A stretch of DNA of 64,000 bases from contig NC_014414.1 in assembly GCF_000152825.2 (NCBI RefSeq), forward strand, positions 1 to 64,000, given 5' to 3'. The notes beneath the pieces are model-generated. The model was not told the origin of the DNA. It saw only the letters and a program-made list of their open reading frames with translations, and did not search any database. This document shows, piece by piece, positions 25,879-34,020 of the stretch; within the stretch, counting starts at the first letter, position 1, and each line of letters opens with the position of its first letter. Source of the stretch: Parvularcula bermudensis HTCC2503. GTDB taxonomy: Bacteria; Pseudomonadota; Alphaproteobacteria; Caulobacterales; Parvularculaceae. A program made the position numbers and the translations under genes.

Positions 25879-27644
25879 CGGCGGGCGGAGTTATCAGCGA
25901 AGCGCGCACGGCGCTCGCCGACAGGCTCGGCGCCTATCTCCTGTCTGCCTTTGACGCTCAGCCCTTCAGCGCATCCGATCTTCAAGCCTATAACGGAAAA
26001 AAGGTCGATCGCGGCTGGCGCCTTCCGGGCGATCCGCCGCTTCATCTCTTGCTCGATCCCGAGTTTCCCTATGCGCCGCCCAGGATCGCGCTCCCTGACG
26101 AAACTCAACGTCTCCTCTGGCCGCATGTGGAAACCGCAGGTCTTCTCTGCGTCTTTCCCACCCAGACCAATATTGACGCCTTTGAACCGGAAAAAGTCGC
26201 CACCGCTCTGATTACAGACGCACGCGACTTGATTACCCGTAATCAGTCCGGCGATCTCGATGAGGAATTCCGAAAAGAGTTCCAGTCCTATTGGACCCTC
26301 GCGATCGATGACAAAGCTCCCTTCTATCGGTCACTCGTCGTGCCGCGCGGCCCGACGCGAAAGGTCAGGGTCTGGCGCGGCCAACAGAAATCCAAACTTA
26401 TCCGTATTTTTGGCGACACCGATGAGGCGCTCAACTTGTGGCTCTCGAACGCATACGGATCGCCACCCAAGGAGGGGTGGCGCTTATACGACGCGTTGCT
26501 GATATGGCTGGAGCGTCCCCTCATACCGTCAGAATATCCCAATTCCGCGCGCGACATCGAAGCGTTGTTATCGTCCAGCGCGCCTCGAGCCGGTGACATC
26601 CTGCCCCTGCTTGATATCTCTCAGTCTACTGACGTGTTGATCGGAGCGCCTTCTGAGGTCGGCGCCTGTTTCGGCGCCGTCCATCTCGATAAACCCGATG
26701 CCAAAGCAGTTCAGAAAGGCTTTCGTCCAGGTCGTGCGCCGGCTGCACACGTAAAACGTCACGCCACCTCCCCCGCCCGAAAAGCTCGCAAGGGCATGGT
26801 TGAGCGGGTCGATAGTTCCTGGGTTCACGGTCGAGACTACAATGAAGATATCAAACGCCTGACTGACACTAACGTGATAGTCATTGGCTGCGGCGCTCTT
26901 GGCGCCAGTGTCGCCGTTCTGCTTGCTCAAGCCGGCGTCGGGAAGATGCGCCTTTTTGACGGCGAGAAGCTCGACCGTCCAAACACCTCAAGACATCCGC
27001 TCGGCGCGCGTCAGATTGGCGAAAACAAGGCCAATGCGCTCGCCGAACATATCTCTGGGCGGTTTCCGCATATGCGCAAAATCGAAGCTGTCCCCGAAGA
27101 CTTGGTGGCGACCAATATCGATATCTATGCGGATATCAGCGAGGCCGATCTCGTGGTTTCCGCGACCGGCGAGTGGTCGTCGATGAGCCTCATCGCCGAT
27201 GCCGCAGGCTTCTGGGGCGCGCCCTTGCAAACGATCTGGCAAGAGCCGCAGGCGCTTGCCGCCCATAGCGTTGTCACTTTTCGCAAAGGCCCCTGCCTGA
27301 GATGCGGTTTCAATCTGCTCGGCAAACCTCATTTCGAAGCAATCTTTCAGAATGAAGCAGATGTCTGGCGTCAGATTCCCGCCTGCGGCGGCGCCTTCAC
27401 GCCTTATGGTGCGACGGATCTTGCCTACACCAGCGGCTTCTGCGCGGCTGAAAGCCTCAAACTTCTCAGCGCGACCCCCGTCAGAGCCCGCCATGCCCTA
27501 TGGGCCGCCAGCGAGGATCGCCTCGCCCAAGTCGGCACTCGTTATACAGAGAATCTCATTGCGGCTTTCCATCCCTCCCCGCAGGGAGGCGTTTTGACTC
27601 GCGACTGGCCCGAATCCGCCTCGTGTCGGGTGTGCGCTGCATGA
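25875..27644 (+). CDS. cap2: Cap2: E2-E1 fusion conjugating CD-NTase
   Basis: 589 residues from ATG 25875. The N-terminal E2-like domain has the catalytic cysteine in G-L-L-C-V-F-P at about residue 91, preceded by the U-box-like F-P-Y-A-P-P-R-I. The E1/ThiF adenylation domain has I-G-C-G-A-L-G-A-S near 337, the D-G-E-K-L-D-R-P-N-T-S-R segment and a probable catalytic cysteine in I-P-A-C-G-G-A-F near 503. Zinc-ligand pairs are C-L-R-C (about 474-477) and C-R-V-C at the extreme C-terminus. Cap2 attaches the CD-NTase C-terminus to a target and primes signal synthesis. It is coupled to its neighbours by ATGA overlaps on both sides. Confidence 0.9.
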   Translation: MTAGGVISEARTALADRLGAYLLSAFDAQPFSASDLQAYNGKKVDRGWRLPGDPPLHLLLDPEFPYAPPRIALPDETQRLLWPHVETAGLLCVFPTQTNIDAFEPEKVATALITDARDLITRNQSGDLDEEFRKEFQSYWTLAIDDKAPFYRSLVVPRGPTRKVRVWRGQQKSKLIRIFGDTDEALNLWLSNAYGSPPKEGWRLYDALLIWLERPLIPSEYPNSARDIEALLSSSAPRAGDILPLLDISQSTDVLIGAPSEVGACFGAVHLDKPDAKAVQKGFRPGRAPAAHVKRHATSPARKARKGMVERVDSSWVHGRDYNEDIKRLTDTNVIVIGCGALGASVAVLLAQAGVGKMRLFDGEKLDRPNTSRHPLGARQIGENKANALAEHISGRFPHMRKIEAVPEDLVATNIDIYADISEADLVVSATGEWSSMSLIADAAGFWGAPLQTIWQEPQALAAHSVVTFRKGPCLRCGFNLLGKPHFEAIFQNEADVWRQIPACGGAFTPYGATDLAYTSGFCAAESLKLLSATPVRARHALWAASEDRLAQVGTRYTENLIAAFHPSPQGGVLTRDWPESASCRVCAA

Positions 27645-28129
27645 CCTTTCCTTCCGCAATGTACGATCTGCCAAAACGGGCACTGGGCCCGCACGCCAAA
27701 CGCCTCATCTTCACCCCCAAAACTTTGAAGGTATTGTATTCGGAACGCCAGTTGAAGCCGTATCAAAGCGAATCCGGTGGGCAGCTTTTCGGCGAATTCG
27801 CGAACGACGTTGTCACTGTTACAACCGCGTCCACGCCGTCACCCAAAGACCAGCGTAGCCGCTACAGATTCACGCGATCCCGCAATACGGAACAAGCAGA
27901 GATCGATCACGAGTTTTCAAATGGGCTTCACTACATCGGCGATTGGCACACTCACCCAGAACCAAGACCGGCACCGTCTTCTAAGGATCACTCCGGGGCC
28001 AGACGTCTCTTTCGAACATCTCGGCATGAATTACCGAATTTCCTCTTGGTAATAGTTGGGACAAGTGATGACCCTGCGGATCTGTACGTGGCTCTGGTGA
28101 ACGGTCGCAGGTTAAAACAGCTTAGCTGA
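27641..28129 (+). CDS. cap3: Cap3: JAMM/Mov34 deconjugating protease
   Basis: 162 residues from ATG 27641, in ATGA overlap with cap2. A complete JAMM zinc site is visible: glutamate in Q-S-E-S-G-G-Q-L-F-G (E44), H-T-H-P (H103, H105), then S-x-x-D (S113, D116). Cap3 removes Cap2-made conjugates from the CD-NTase and so limits or resets signalling. Length and order E1/E2 then JAB match type II CBASS. Confidence 0.9.
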   Translation: MTFPSAMYDLPKRALGPHAKRLIFTPKTLKVLYSERQLKPYQSESGGQLFGEFANDVVTVTTASTPSPKDQRSRYRFTRSRNTEQAEIDHEFSNGLHYIGDWHTHPEPRPAPSSKDHSGARRLFRTSRHELPNFLLVIVGTSDDPADLYVALVNGRRLKQLS

Positions 28130-28209
28130 GCGCTTTCGAACGGGTCCAGACTGCCTCCGTGCGCAGGCAGCAGATGCACCTGGCCAGCGACTGCGCTACA
28201 ATAACGTCC

Positions 28210-28584
28210 ATGGCGCAGGATAATTCTCAACACGGCCGCCAATTCTTGACGGCGCACCAACCTGAAATCGAGCAAACGCTCGAAGGCGTCTACGCGTGGA
28301 ATTCAGAGACCGCGAAGTACGGCGTCCTCTGGGTCTTCCTGACCTGGACATTCAGAGCTGCAGCTCTCATCGGGGCGCTTACCTCGACAGCAATGGCGCT
28401 CGTGCTCCTAATTTTGGGTAGCGACATTCAAGTTTTCGCCTTTGATCCCATTCGCCACCACACCTGGTTTCTTTGGGGTGCTGCGAGCATGGCATTTCTC
28501 GTCGGTTTTACGTTTTTCTCGCTAATCCACAGCGCAGTTCGCAAGTCCCACCAAGTTTCAATTGAGCTAAGCAAGCGGCGCTAG
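28210..28584 (+). CDS. Small two-TM protein downstream of CBASS
   Basis: 124 residues from ATG 28210, 80 bp after cap3 on the same strand. A soluble N-terminal helix (Q-F-L-T-A-H-Q-P-E-I-E-Q-T-L-E) is followed by TM helices at about 38-62 and 79-104 and a short basic tail. I do not recognise the family. It could be a CBASS accessory or second membrane component, or unrelated cargo. It ends 9 bp before the convergent end of traG. Confidence 0.55.
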   Translation: MAQDNSQHGRQFLTAHQPEIEQTLEGVYAWNSETAKYGVLWVFLTWTFRAAALIGALTSTAMALVLLILGSDIQVFAFDPIRHHTWFLWGAASMAFLVGFTFFSLIHSAVRKSHQVSIELSKRR

Positions 28585-28593
28585 CAAACACGA

Positions 28594-31512
28594 TTAGTCA
28601 GCCGTGAGACGGTCGGCGCCCGTCTTGAAATGTTCAATCTGACCGAAGGGTTGAAAATCGGGCATTCGTTCTTCATCTGACCGCTGCTGCTCTCCATCCA
28701 CCGGCGTACTTCCCACCCCCGGAGACCGCTTCGCCTTCCGCCAGATATTCGCCTCGTCCTCCGACATCTCGTCGGGATCCTGCCGCGCGAACTCGTCCCA
28801 CTCGGCATCACGGCTGTCCTGAACGCGGGACTGGACCGTCAGTTTGCGCAACCGCGCCAATTCTTCGTCATCACCCCGCATGGCCGCAACGCTCTGCTCG
28901 TGACGTTGGCCCGTCCAGTAGGCAGTGCCTTCGATTTGCTCCGCTCGAGCGGCGTTGAAAGTGACGTCCGATTGTGCCTCCGCGTCGGATCGATACTCAG
29001 CCCCCACCTGATCGATTGCTTCAAAGTCTGAGGGGCTTCCACCGGGACCCTCCGGCATGCGGAAACCTCCGAGTTCCGGCCGATCGAGAAGATGGGCTGC
29101 CTGATCCTCAATGAAGTTTCTTGCCTCGGCCTCCACCCACATGCGATCGGCGAGGTCGCCGCTGGTCCAGCGCCGGGCGGCTTCGTTGACGCCGATGACA
29201 TGTCCGTCGCCACGCTCCTGGGTGGCCATGTGGTTGAGGAAGGCATTGTCCCAATTCGCGGTGAAGCCGGAGCCTTCGCGTTCGATATGGCTTGCGAGGT
29301 TTCGGGCGGCATCGGATCTGGCCTGGTAGTGTTCGAGGTCGCGGCTGGCGGTCTGGGACTCCTGGAGGTTTGCGGCGAAGGCTTCCCGCCAGGCATTGGT
29401 CTCCTGCCCGCTTTCGGAGGAAGAGCCCCGCTCGAAGGTCGAGACCACATCGTCGTATGTGTCCTGACTGCCATCGGTGCGGACGGCTTCCCGCGCGGCC
29501 TCGTAGATTTCCGAACGGCGCGCTTCCCAGGCGGCGGAGGCCTTCCCGCCCGCCTCGACTTTGGCCGAACCAAGAAGCGGGACGGTCACCCCCTTGCTTG
29601 CGGATGCCGCGATATAGGCCTCTATGGCCATGCGCGTGTCCTTGCCTTCGGCGAAGCGCTCGGCGAACCGGCTGGCATTGGTGAGGAGCTTGCTCGCCGA
29701 TTCCGCCATGCGGGTGTCCTGACCATAACCGGTCACGTCCTCGAAACTCCGTCCCTCGTTCATCTGCCAGGTGAGGTCGGCGACGTTATGGGCGAGTGCC
29801 GTGCGGGCCTCGCTCGAGCGGTTGGCGGCGGCGTCCCGCTGCTCGAGGGACCAGCTCGCCTCGGATTGAAGCGCCGTCGAGAGACCGCCCTGGTAGTCGA
29901 CATGGGTCGCGCCGCGGGAGATGGCACCCATGCCGTCATAGACCCGCGCCCCGCCAGCAGTCATCCGCATACGGCCGCCTTCGGGGGTGTTCCAGCTCCC
30001 CTCGCCCGTATCAACGAAGCTCGACGTCGCCAGCCGGTTCCCGTCCACGGAGTTGAACCGGTGGGTGTCGAAGCTCGTATTGCCGAGGCTCATATTGCCG
30101 GTGGAGGTTTCGCGAGCGGCGGACTGCGCCGCCATCTGCGCTGGGTGCAAGAAGCTCTGGCTCAGCCCCGCGAACGCCATGGCGCCGCGGCCGAGCGCGC
30201 CAGCGGCGAAGGGCACCATCAGGGTCATGTAGCCCGCGATCATGGCGATGTCGGAATGGACGGTCTCGATCCCCGTCTGGGTGACCAGCGTAATCGCCTC
30301 CCCCGAGGTCGGCGTGTAGGCGGCGCCGGCCGACCGAAAACCTGCCGTGCCCATCATGATCCGATGGAGGATCACATAGATCGGTCCCCAGGCCATGAGG
30401 GTGACGAAGCCCCCGACATAGCCGCGCAGGAACCGCTCGCCGATCGAGGGCAGGAGGAAGATCGGGAACAGGACCGGGAAGAGACCGTAGAAAAGCGCCT
30501 CGGCCACGGTCCGGAAGAGCGGCACGAAGCGTTCGGCGAGGCGTGAGCCCTGCCGGATGGCGTGCGCCATCTCGCTCTCCATGCGCGCCTGGCCATAGGC
30601 ATCGAGCAGTGCGTCGGCACCAAGCTCCGCCCCCTGATCGCGCACCGCCTTGTCGATGAGATTGCCAAGGGTCGCCTGACGAATCTGGTCGGAGGCCGAC
30701 CGGGCAGAGCCAAGGAAGAAGTCATGGGCTTCGGCGAGGGAGCCGAGAATCAGCGCCTGCGCCGCTGCCTCGGTGAGGTTGGGCGCCACCTGCTTGCCGT
30801 AGATCTGCGCGATCCGGTTCGCCTCCCCCGCCCAAAGGCCGTCGAGGGTCGTCGCCGCCTCATCGCAGGATTTGACCTCCGTCGCGCCGGGGCCAGTGAC
30901 ATATTCATAGAAGCGGGCCGGGTTCGGTGGCTGCGTGACAGTGACAAAGGTCCAGAGATCGTCCGTCTCCCGCAGATCCGTCACCGAATAGCGGTGCTCG
31001 AGAAGGTCGTAGAAGACGCAAGTCCGGATGAAGCCCGAAAGGTTCTGGCCGAAGGTCGCGTCGGTCACCCGGAAAGACATCGAATCCTTGAAGAGCTTCG
31101 AGCCATAGATGAAGCCGTTCTCCTGATATTCGAGGTCGGTGGGAAGCGCGAAGGCGGTCTCGGTCACTTCGGTGAACCGGTCGCCGACGGTGGTGGTGAG
31201 GCTCGCAATAAGCGCGAGACCGAGGGGCACATTGGCAACGGTCGCACCGGGCAGCCCGGGGTCGAAGCGGTCCGTGATCTGCACTTCCACCTTCGGAACG
31301 AGGAGGCAGAGATAGATGATCAGGCTGGTGACGAACCAGCGGATGGTCGTCCAGAAATTGAGCGAGAAGGCGGTCTGGAAGAGAACGAAGAGAAGGCCGA
31401 GGACGAGGGACAGCCTGAGGGCCGAGGCGAAGGCGCCCATGCCGACCACGGCCGCAACGGCGTTGAACATGTCGCGGATGAACTCGCCGCCGCCATAGGT
31501 GATGACCTCCAT
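28594..31512 (-). CDS. traG: TraG mating-pair stabilisation protein
   Basis: 972 residues, similar in length to F TraG (938). The N-terminal TraG_N half has several membrane helices up to about residue 470 (for example F-V-L-F-Q-T-A-F and the L-F-P-V-L-F-P-I-F-L-L-P-S-I-G stretch). The C-terminal half is a long hydrophilic, Ala/Arg/Glu-rich periplasmic or exported region. TraG acts in pilus assembly and mating-pair stabilisation. It is the last gene of the operon, 11 bp after traH. An antisense 484-codon open frame inside it is a composition effect. Confidence 0.88.
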   Translation of the reverse strand: MEVITYGGGEFIRDMFNAVAAVVGMGAFASALRLSLVLGLLFVLFQTAFSLNFWTTIRWFVTSLIIYLCLLVPKVEVQITDRFDPGLPGATVANVPLGLALIASLTTTVGDRFTEVTETAFALPTDLEYQENGFIYGSKLFKDSMSFRVTDATFGQNLSGFIRTCVFYDLLEHRYSVTDLRETDDLWTFVTVTQPPNPARFYEYVTGPGATEVKSCDEAATTLDGLWAGEANRIAQIYGKQVAPNLTEAAAQALILGSLAEAHDFFLGSARSASDQIRQATLGNLIDKAVRDQGAELGADALLDAYGQARMESEMAHAIRQGSRLAERFVPLFRTVAEALFYGLFPVLFPIFLLPSIGERFLRGYVGGFVTLMAWGPIYVILHRIMMGTAGFRSAGAAYTPTSGEAITLVTQTGIETVHSDIAMIAGYMTLMVPFAAGALGRGAMAFAGLSQSFLHPAQMAAQSAARETSTGNMSLGNTSFDTHRFNSVDGNRLATSSFVDTGEGSWNTPEGGRMRMTAGGARVYDGMGAISRGATHVDYQGGLSTALQSEASWSLEQRDAAANRSSEARTALAHNVADLTWQMNEGRSFEDVTGYGQDTRMAESASKLLTNASRFAERFAEGKDTRMAIEAYIAASASKGVTVPLLGSAKVEAGGKASAAWEARRSEIYEAAREAVRTDGSQDTYDDVVSTFERGSSSESGQETNAWREAFAANLQESQTASRDLEHYQARSDAARNLASHIEREGSGFTANWDNAFLNHMATQERGDGHVIGVNEAARRWTSGDLADRMWVEAEARNFIEDQAAHLLDRPELGGFRMPEGPGGSPSDFEAIDQVGAEYRSDAEAQSDVTFNAARAEQIEGTAYWTGQRHEQSVAAMRGDDEELARLRKLTVQSRVQDSRDAEWDEFARQDPDEMSEDEANIWRKAKRSPGVGSTPVDGEQQRSDEERMPDFQPFGQIEHFKTGADRLTAD

Positions 31513-31523
31513 TCACCGCTCCC

Positions 31524-32942
31524 CTAATAGCTCGCGTTCCGCGAGAACTGATACGCGTCAGCGAGATCCTTGGAGAGCCGCCCGGCGAGCTGACGCTCGA
31601 TCGCCTGGGTTCTGGCGATCACCTGTTCGATGACCTCGACGCGCGCATTGTTCTCGAGCTGATACTGGAGCAGGAATTCGCGCTGGCGGGTCAGCTGCTC
31701 CTTCCAGGCGACCACGCTGTCCCTGGCGCCCGACGTCGCCGTCGAGCCCGCCTCGCTGAGCATTTCGGCATAGCCTTCGAAGAGGCCGTAGAGGAGATCG
31801 ATAGCGATGATCTCCGCATAGGACTGAATGGTCTGATCGGCGAAGACGCCTTCATAGGCGGCATGGACGTTGATCATCTTGTAGACCGGCAGGCTCGTCA
31901 CATTGAGAAAGGCCTGCTCATCCGCCGTGAGGGCCGTCCGGGTCCGGACCTTGCCCATGATGTCGGCCAGCATCTGGCTGACCCGGGCTCTAAGTCCGTC
32001 ACTTGAAGCGATGGTCACACTGCCGCCGGTCGTCGGCGCGAGACAGAGATCGTCCGGGTCCGTTTCGCATTCATAGATATCGATGGTGCCGCCATCGAGG
32101 AAAGCGGAGATGACCCCCGGATCGAGCATTTTGGACGGCAAGAACTGATAGCTTTGCGCCGCGTCGTCATCGGCGCCAGCGGTCAGGATCTCCGTGCCCG
32201 ACAGGGTCATCAGGAACTGCATCAGTTCCCGGTCGCCGGAGATCACGGGGTGCTTCTTCAGTGCATCCCAGGCGATGTTGATGTTCTGGGGGATCGACGC
32301 CTTTTCCTCGACGCTCGCGCCGGCCAGCACATTCGACCGCTCGCCTTCCGAGCCGCACCCATGGCGAGCGGCGACCCAGTCGGGATAGAGGCCGCGACGG
32401 GACGCTGACGCCTCGCAGATGACACGGCTCGCCTGATCCGATTGGGGCCAGACAGCCGCGACGGCCAGCTGACCGCTCTCACAGGAATTGATCGCCATCT
32501 GATTGATCCGTTGGGCGACGGACTGAAGCTCGCCCACCTTCTCCGCGATGACGGGGCTGATGGTTTCGAGCGCCACCTGGAAGGCGAAGCTCGCCGCATT
32601 GTTCGCGACCGACTTCATGAAGGCGACGAGTTCGGCGGAGTTCACATAGGAGAAGCCGCCGCCATAGATGTCGATGCCGCCGCACCCCGCCCGGTAGCCG
32701 GGCATCTGGATGTTGACCGGTGACAGGCTCCGCTGCGGCGTCCGCACATAGACATTGCCGAAGGTGTAGTAGCCTGCCCGCTGGCCTTCGAAGCTCGACG
32801 GACCGGTGACATTGGCCGCGACGCCGAGATCGTTCCAGAACTGGTTCATCTCAGCATTGACGTCGGCGGCGGCGCTTGTGGGCATCGAGAGGCCGTACAC
32901 GAAAGAAGCGACAGCAGCGGGCAGTTTCAGGAAACGGCGCAT
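31524..32942 (-). CDS. traH: TraH pilus assembly protein
   Basis: 472 residues with an N-terminal signal segment (S-M-P-T-S-A-A-A-D region near 20-28). Family features include F-W-N-D-L-G-V-A-A-N-V-T-G-P near the start, G-G-I-D-I-Y-G-G-G-F-S-Y-V-N, the central I-N-Q-M-A-I-N-S-C-E-S-G-Q and the Q-T-I-Q-S-Y-A-E-I-I segment. TraH is an outer-membrane-associated periplasmic component that works with TraF, TraU, TraW, TraB and TrbI in pilus extension and retraction. Its start overlaps the end of the small unknown gene upstream by 16 bp. Confidence 0.9.
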   Translation of the reverse strand: MRRFLKLPAAVASFVYGLSMPTSAAADVNAEMNQFWNDLGVAANVTGPSSFEGQRAGYYTFGNVYVRTPQRSLSPVNIQMPGYRAGCGGIDIYGGGFSYVNSAELVAFMKSVANNAASFAFQVALETISPVIAEKVGELQSVAQRINQMAINSCESGQLAVAAVWPQSDQASRVICEASASRRGLYPDWVAARHGCGSEGERSNVLAGASVEEKASIPQNINIAWDALKKHPVISGDRELMQFLMTLSGTEILTAGADDDAAQSYQFLPSKMLDPGVISAFLDGGTIDIYECETDPDDLCLAPTTGGSVTIASSDGLRARVSQMLADIMGKVRTRTALTADEQAFLNVTSLPVYKMINVHAAYEGVFADQTIQSYAEIIAIDLLYGLFEGYAEMLSEAGSTATSGARDSVVAWKEQLTRQREFLLQYQLENNARVEVIEQVIARTQAIERQLAGRLSKDLADAYQFSRNASY

Positions 32943-33235
32943 GGCAGGATCTCCTCGGGTTCAAGAGTGCGTTCGCCAAAGGCATCGACGAGGGCGAAGC
33001 CTTCGGCATGGATGAAGTCCGCCATGTCGCGGACATGGGCGCCGCGGCAGGCCGAGACGGCCGGTGCCAGGGACCAGAGGGCGACGAGGCGCAGGGCCCG
33101 GCGGCGCGGCAGGTCGCCCTTAAGGAGAAGCCGCAGCCGCGCGGCATCCCGTTCCTCGCGCGATATGGGCACGAGCGCGACGCCCTTGCTCGTCAGCCAC
33201 GCCTCGGCCGCAGTTTCGAGATCAAGGAGCGTCAT
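32927..33235 (-). CDS. Unknown small protein between traF and traH
   Basis: 102 residues from ATG 33235, which overlaps the traF stop by one base (TGATG); its end overlaps traH by 16 bp. It is predominantly helical with D-A-A-R-L-R-L-L-L-K-G-D-L and two cysteines. I do not recognise a family. The tight coupling on both sides makes it a real operon member. No membrane helix long enough to be certain is seen. Confidence 0.6.
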   Translation of the reverse strand: MTLLDLETAAEAWLTSKGVALVPISREERDAARLRLLLKGDLPRRRALRLVALWSLAPAVSACRGAHVRDMADFIHAEGFALVDAFGERTLEPEEILPCAVS

Positions 33236-34020
33236 CAATAGTCCTGCCCCATCTCTTTCTGGGTGAGGACGAAGATCCGGTCTTCGAGCTCAGCATGGGA
33301 CACGATCCCGAAGGCGACCGGCGTCACGGCCCTCGTCTCGGTGTCGAAGAGCACAAGGGCGGGCGTCGGCGAGCCTGCCAGACCGAGCCGCTCCATCTGC
33401 CCCCGATCGATCACAGCGTCGGGGAAGGACGGGTTCGGCCCCCCATCGAAGCTGACGGCCTTCACCGTCAGGTGATGGGTATCGGCAAAGGCGCGCAGGA
33501 TGGGCGAGAACTCCGTGCACGCCGAACAGCTCGCCGCGTAGAAATAAAACAGCCCGTAGCGGTCCCTGAGATGGGCGAGGGTTGCCCGACGATCTTCCTT
33601 CCGCCCATCGAGCCAGGCCTGCTTGGCGATACCGCTGACAGGCCTCAGGAGATTGTAGTCGAGGCTGGGATCGGTCCAGAGGAGCCGCCGCCAGACGTCC
33701 GAAAAGGTGCTCGCCCGGTCGAGCTGCTCGCGCTGATAGACGATATAGTCGCGGACGGCCGCTTCGGTGGGACGCAGCACCGCTTCGGCGCGCAGTTCCT
33801 CGAGCCGCTCCCGCACGCCCGCCATTTCCTCGATCGCCGAGACGGGTGCCGCCGGTGCATCAGGTGTGGCGCGCTCGGGTTCCTCGGGCCGCTCACAGTA
33901 GAAATAACGACCCAGCTGGCGCTCTGCGCAATAGAGCGGATCCTCCTGCGCTACGGCGGACGCAAGCAACAAAGCGGCGGCCAGCGCCGCCTCAGCAATT
34001 GGGCGGGCACGCAAAGGCAT
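33235..34020 (-). CDS. traF: TraF thioredoxin-like pilus assembly protein
   Basis: 261 residues from ATG 34020 (MPLRARPIAEAALAA), a start that gives a clean signal peptide ending A-V-A-Q; the longer upstream frame lies in traN and is not coding. It has W-x-x-D-P-S-L-D-Y, then F-Y-F-Y-A-A-S-C-S-A-C-T-E-F-S-P, a thioredoxin-like C-x-x-C, and the later G-S-P-T-P-A-L cis-Pro loop. TraF assists disulfide formation and assembly of TraH/TraU/TraN in the periplasm. F TraF itself lacks C-x-x-C; many relatives have it. It overlaps the traN end by 29 bp. Confidence 0.88.
   Translation of the reverse strand: MPLRARPIAEAALAAALLLASAVAQEDPLYCAERQLGRYFYCERPEEPERATPDAPAAPVSAIEEMAGVRERLEELRAEAVLRPTEAAVRDYIVYQREQLDRASTFSDVWRRLLWTDPSLDYNLLRPVSGIAKQAWLDGRKEDRRATLAHLRDRYGLFYFYAASCSACTEFSPILRAFADTHHLTVKAVSFDGGPNPSFPDAVIDRGQMERLGLAGSPTPALVLFDTETRAVTPVAFGIVSHAELEDRIFVLTQKEMGQDY

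Noticed and set aside
29092-30546. 484-codon plus-strand frame antisense to traG
   Set aside because: Its translation is Gly/Arg/Glu low-complexity, the usual shadow of a high-G+C gene.
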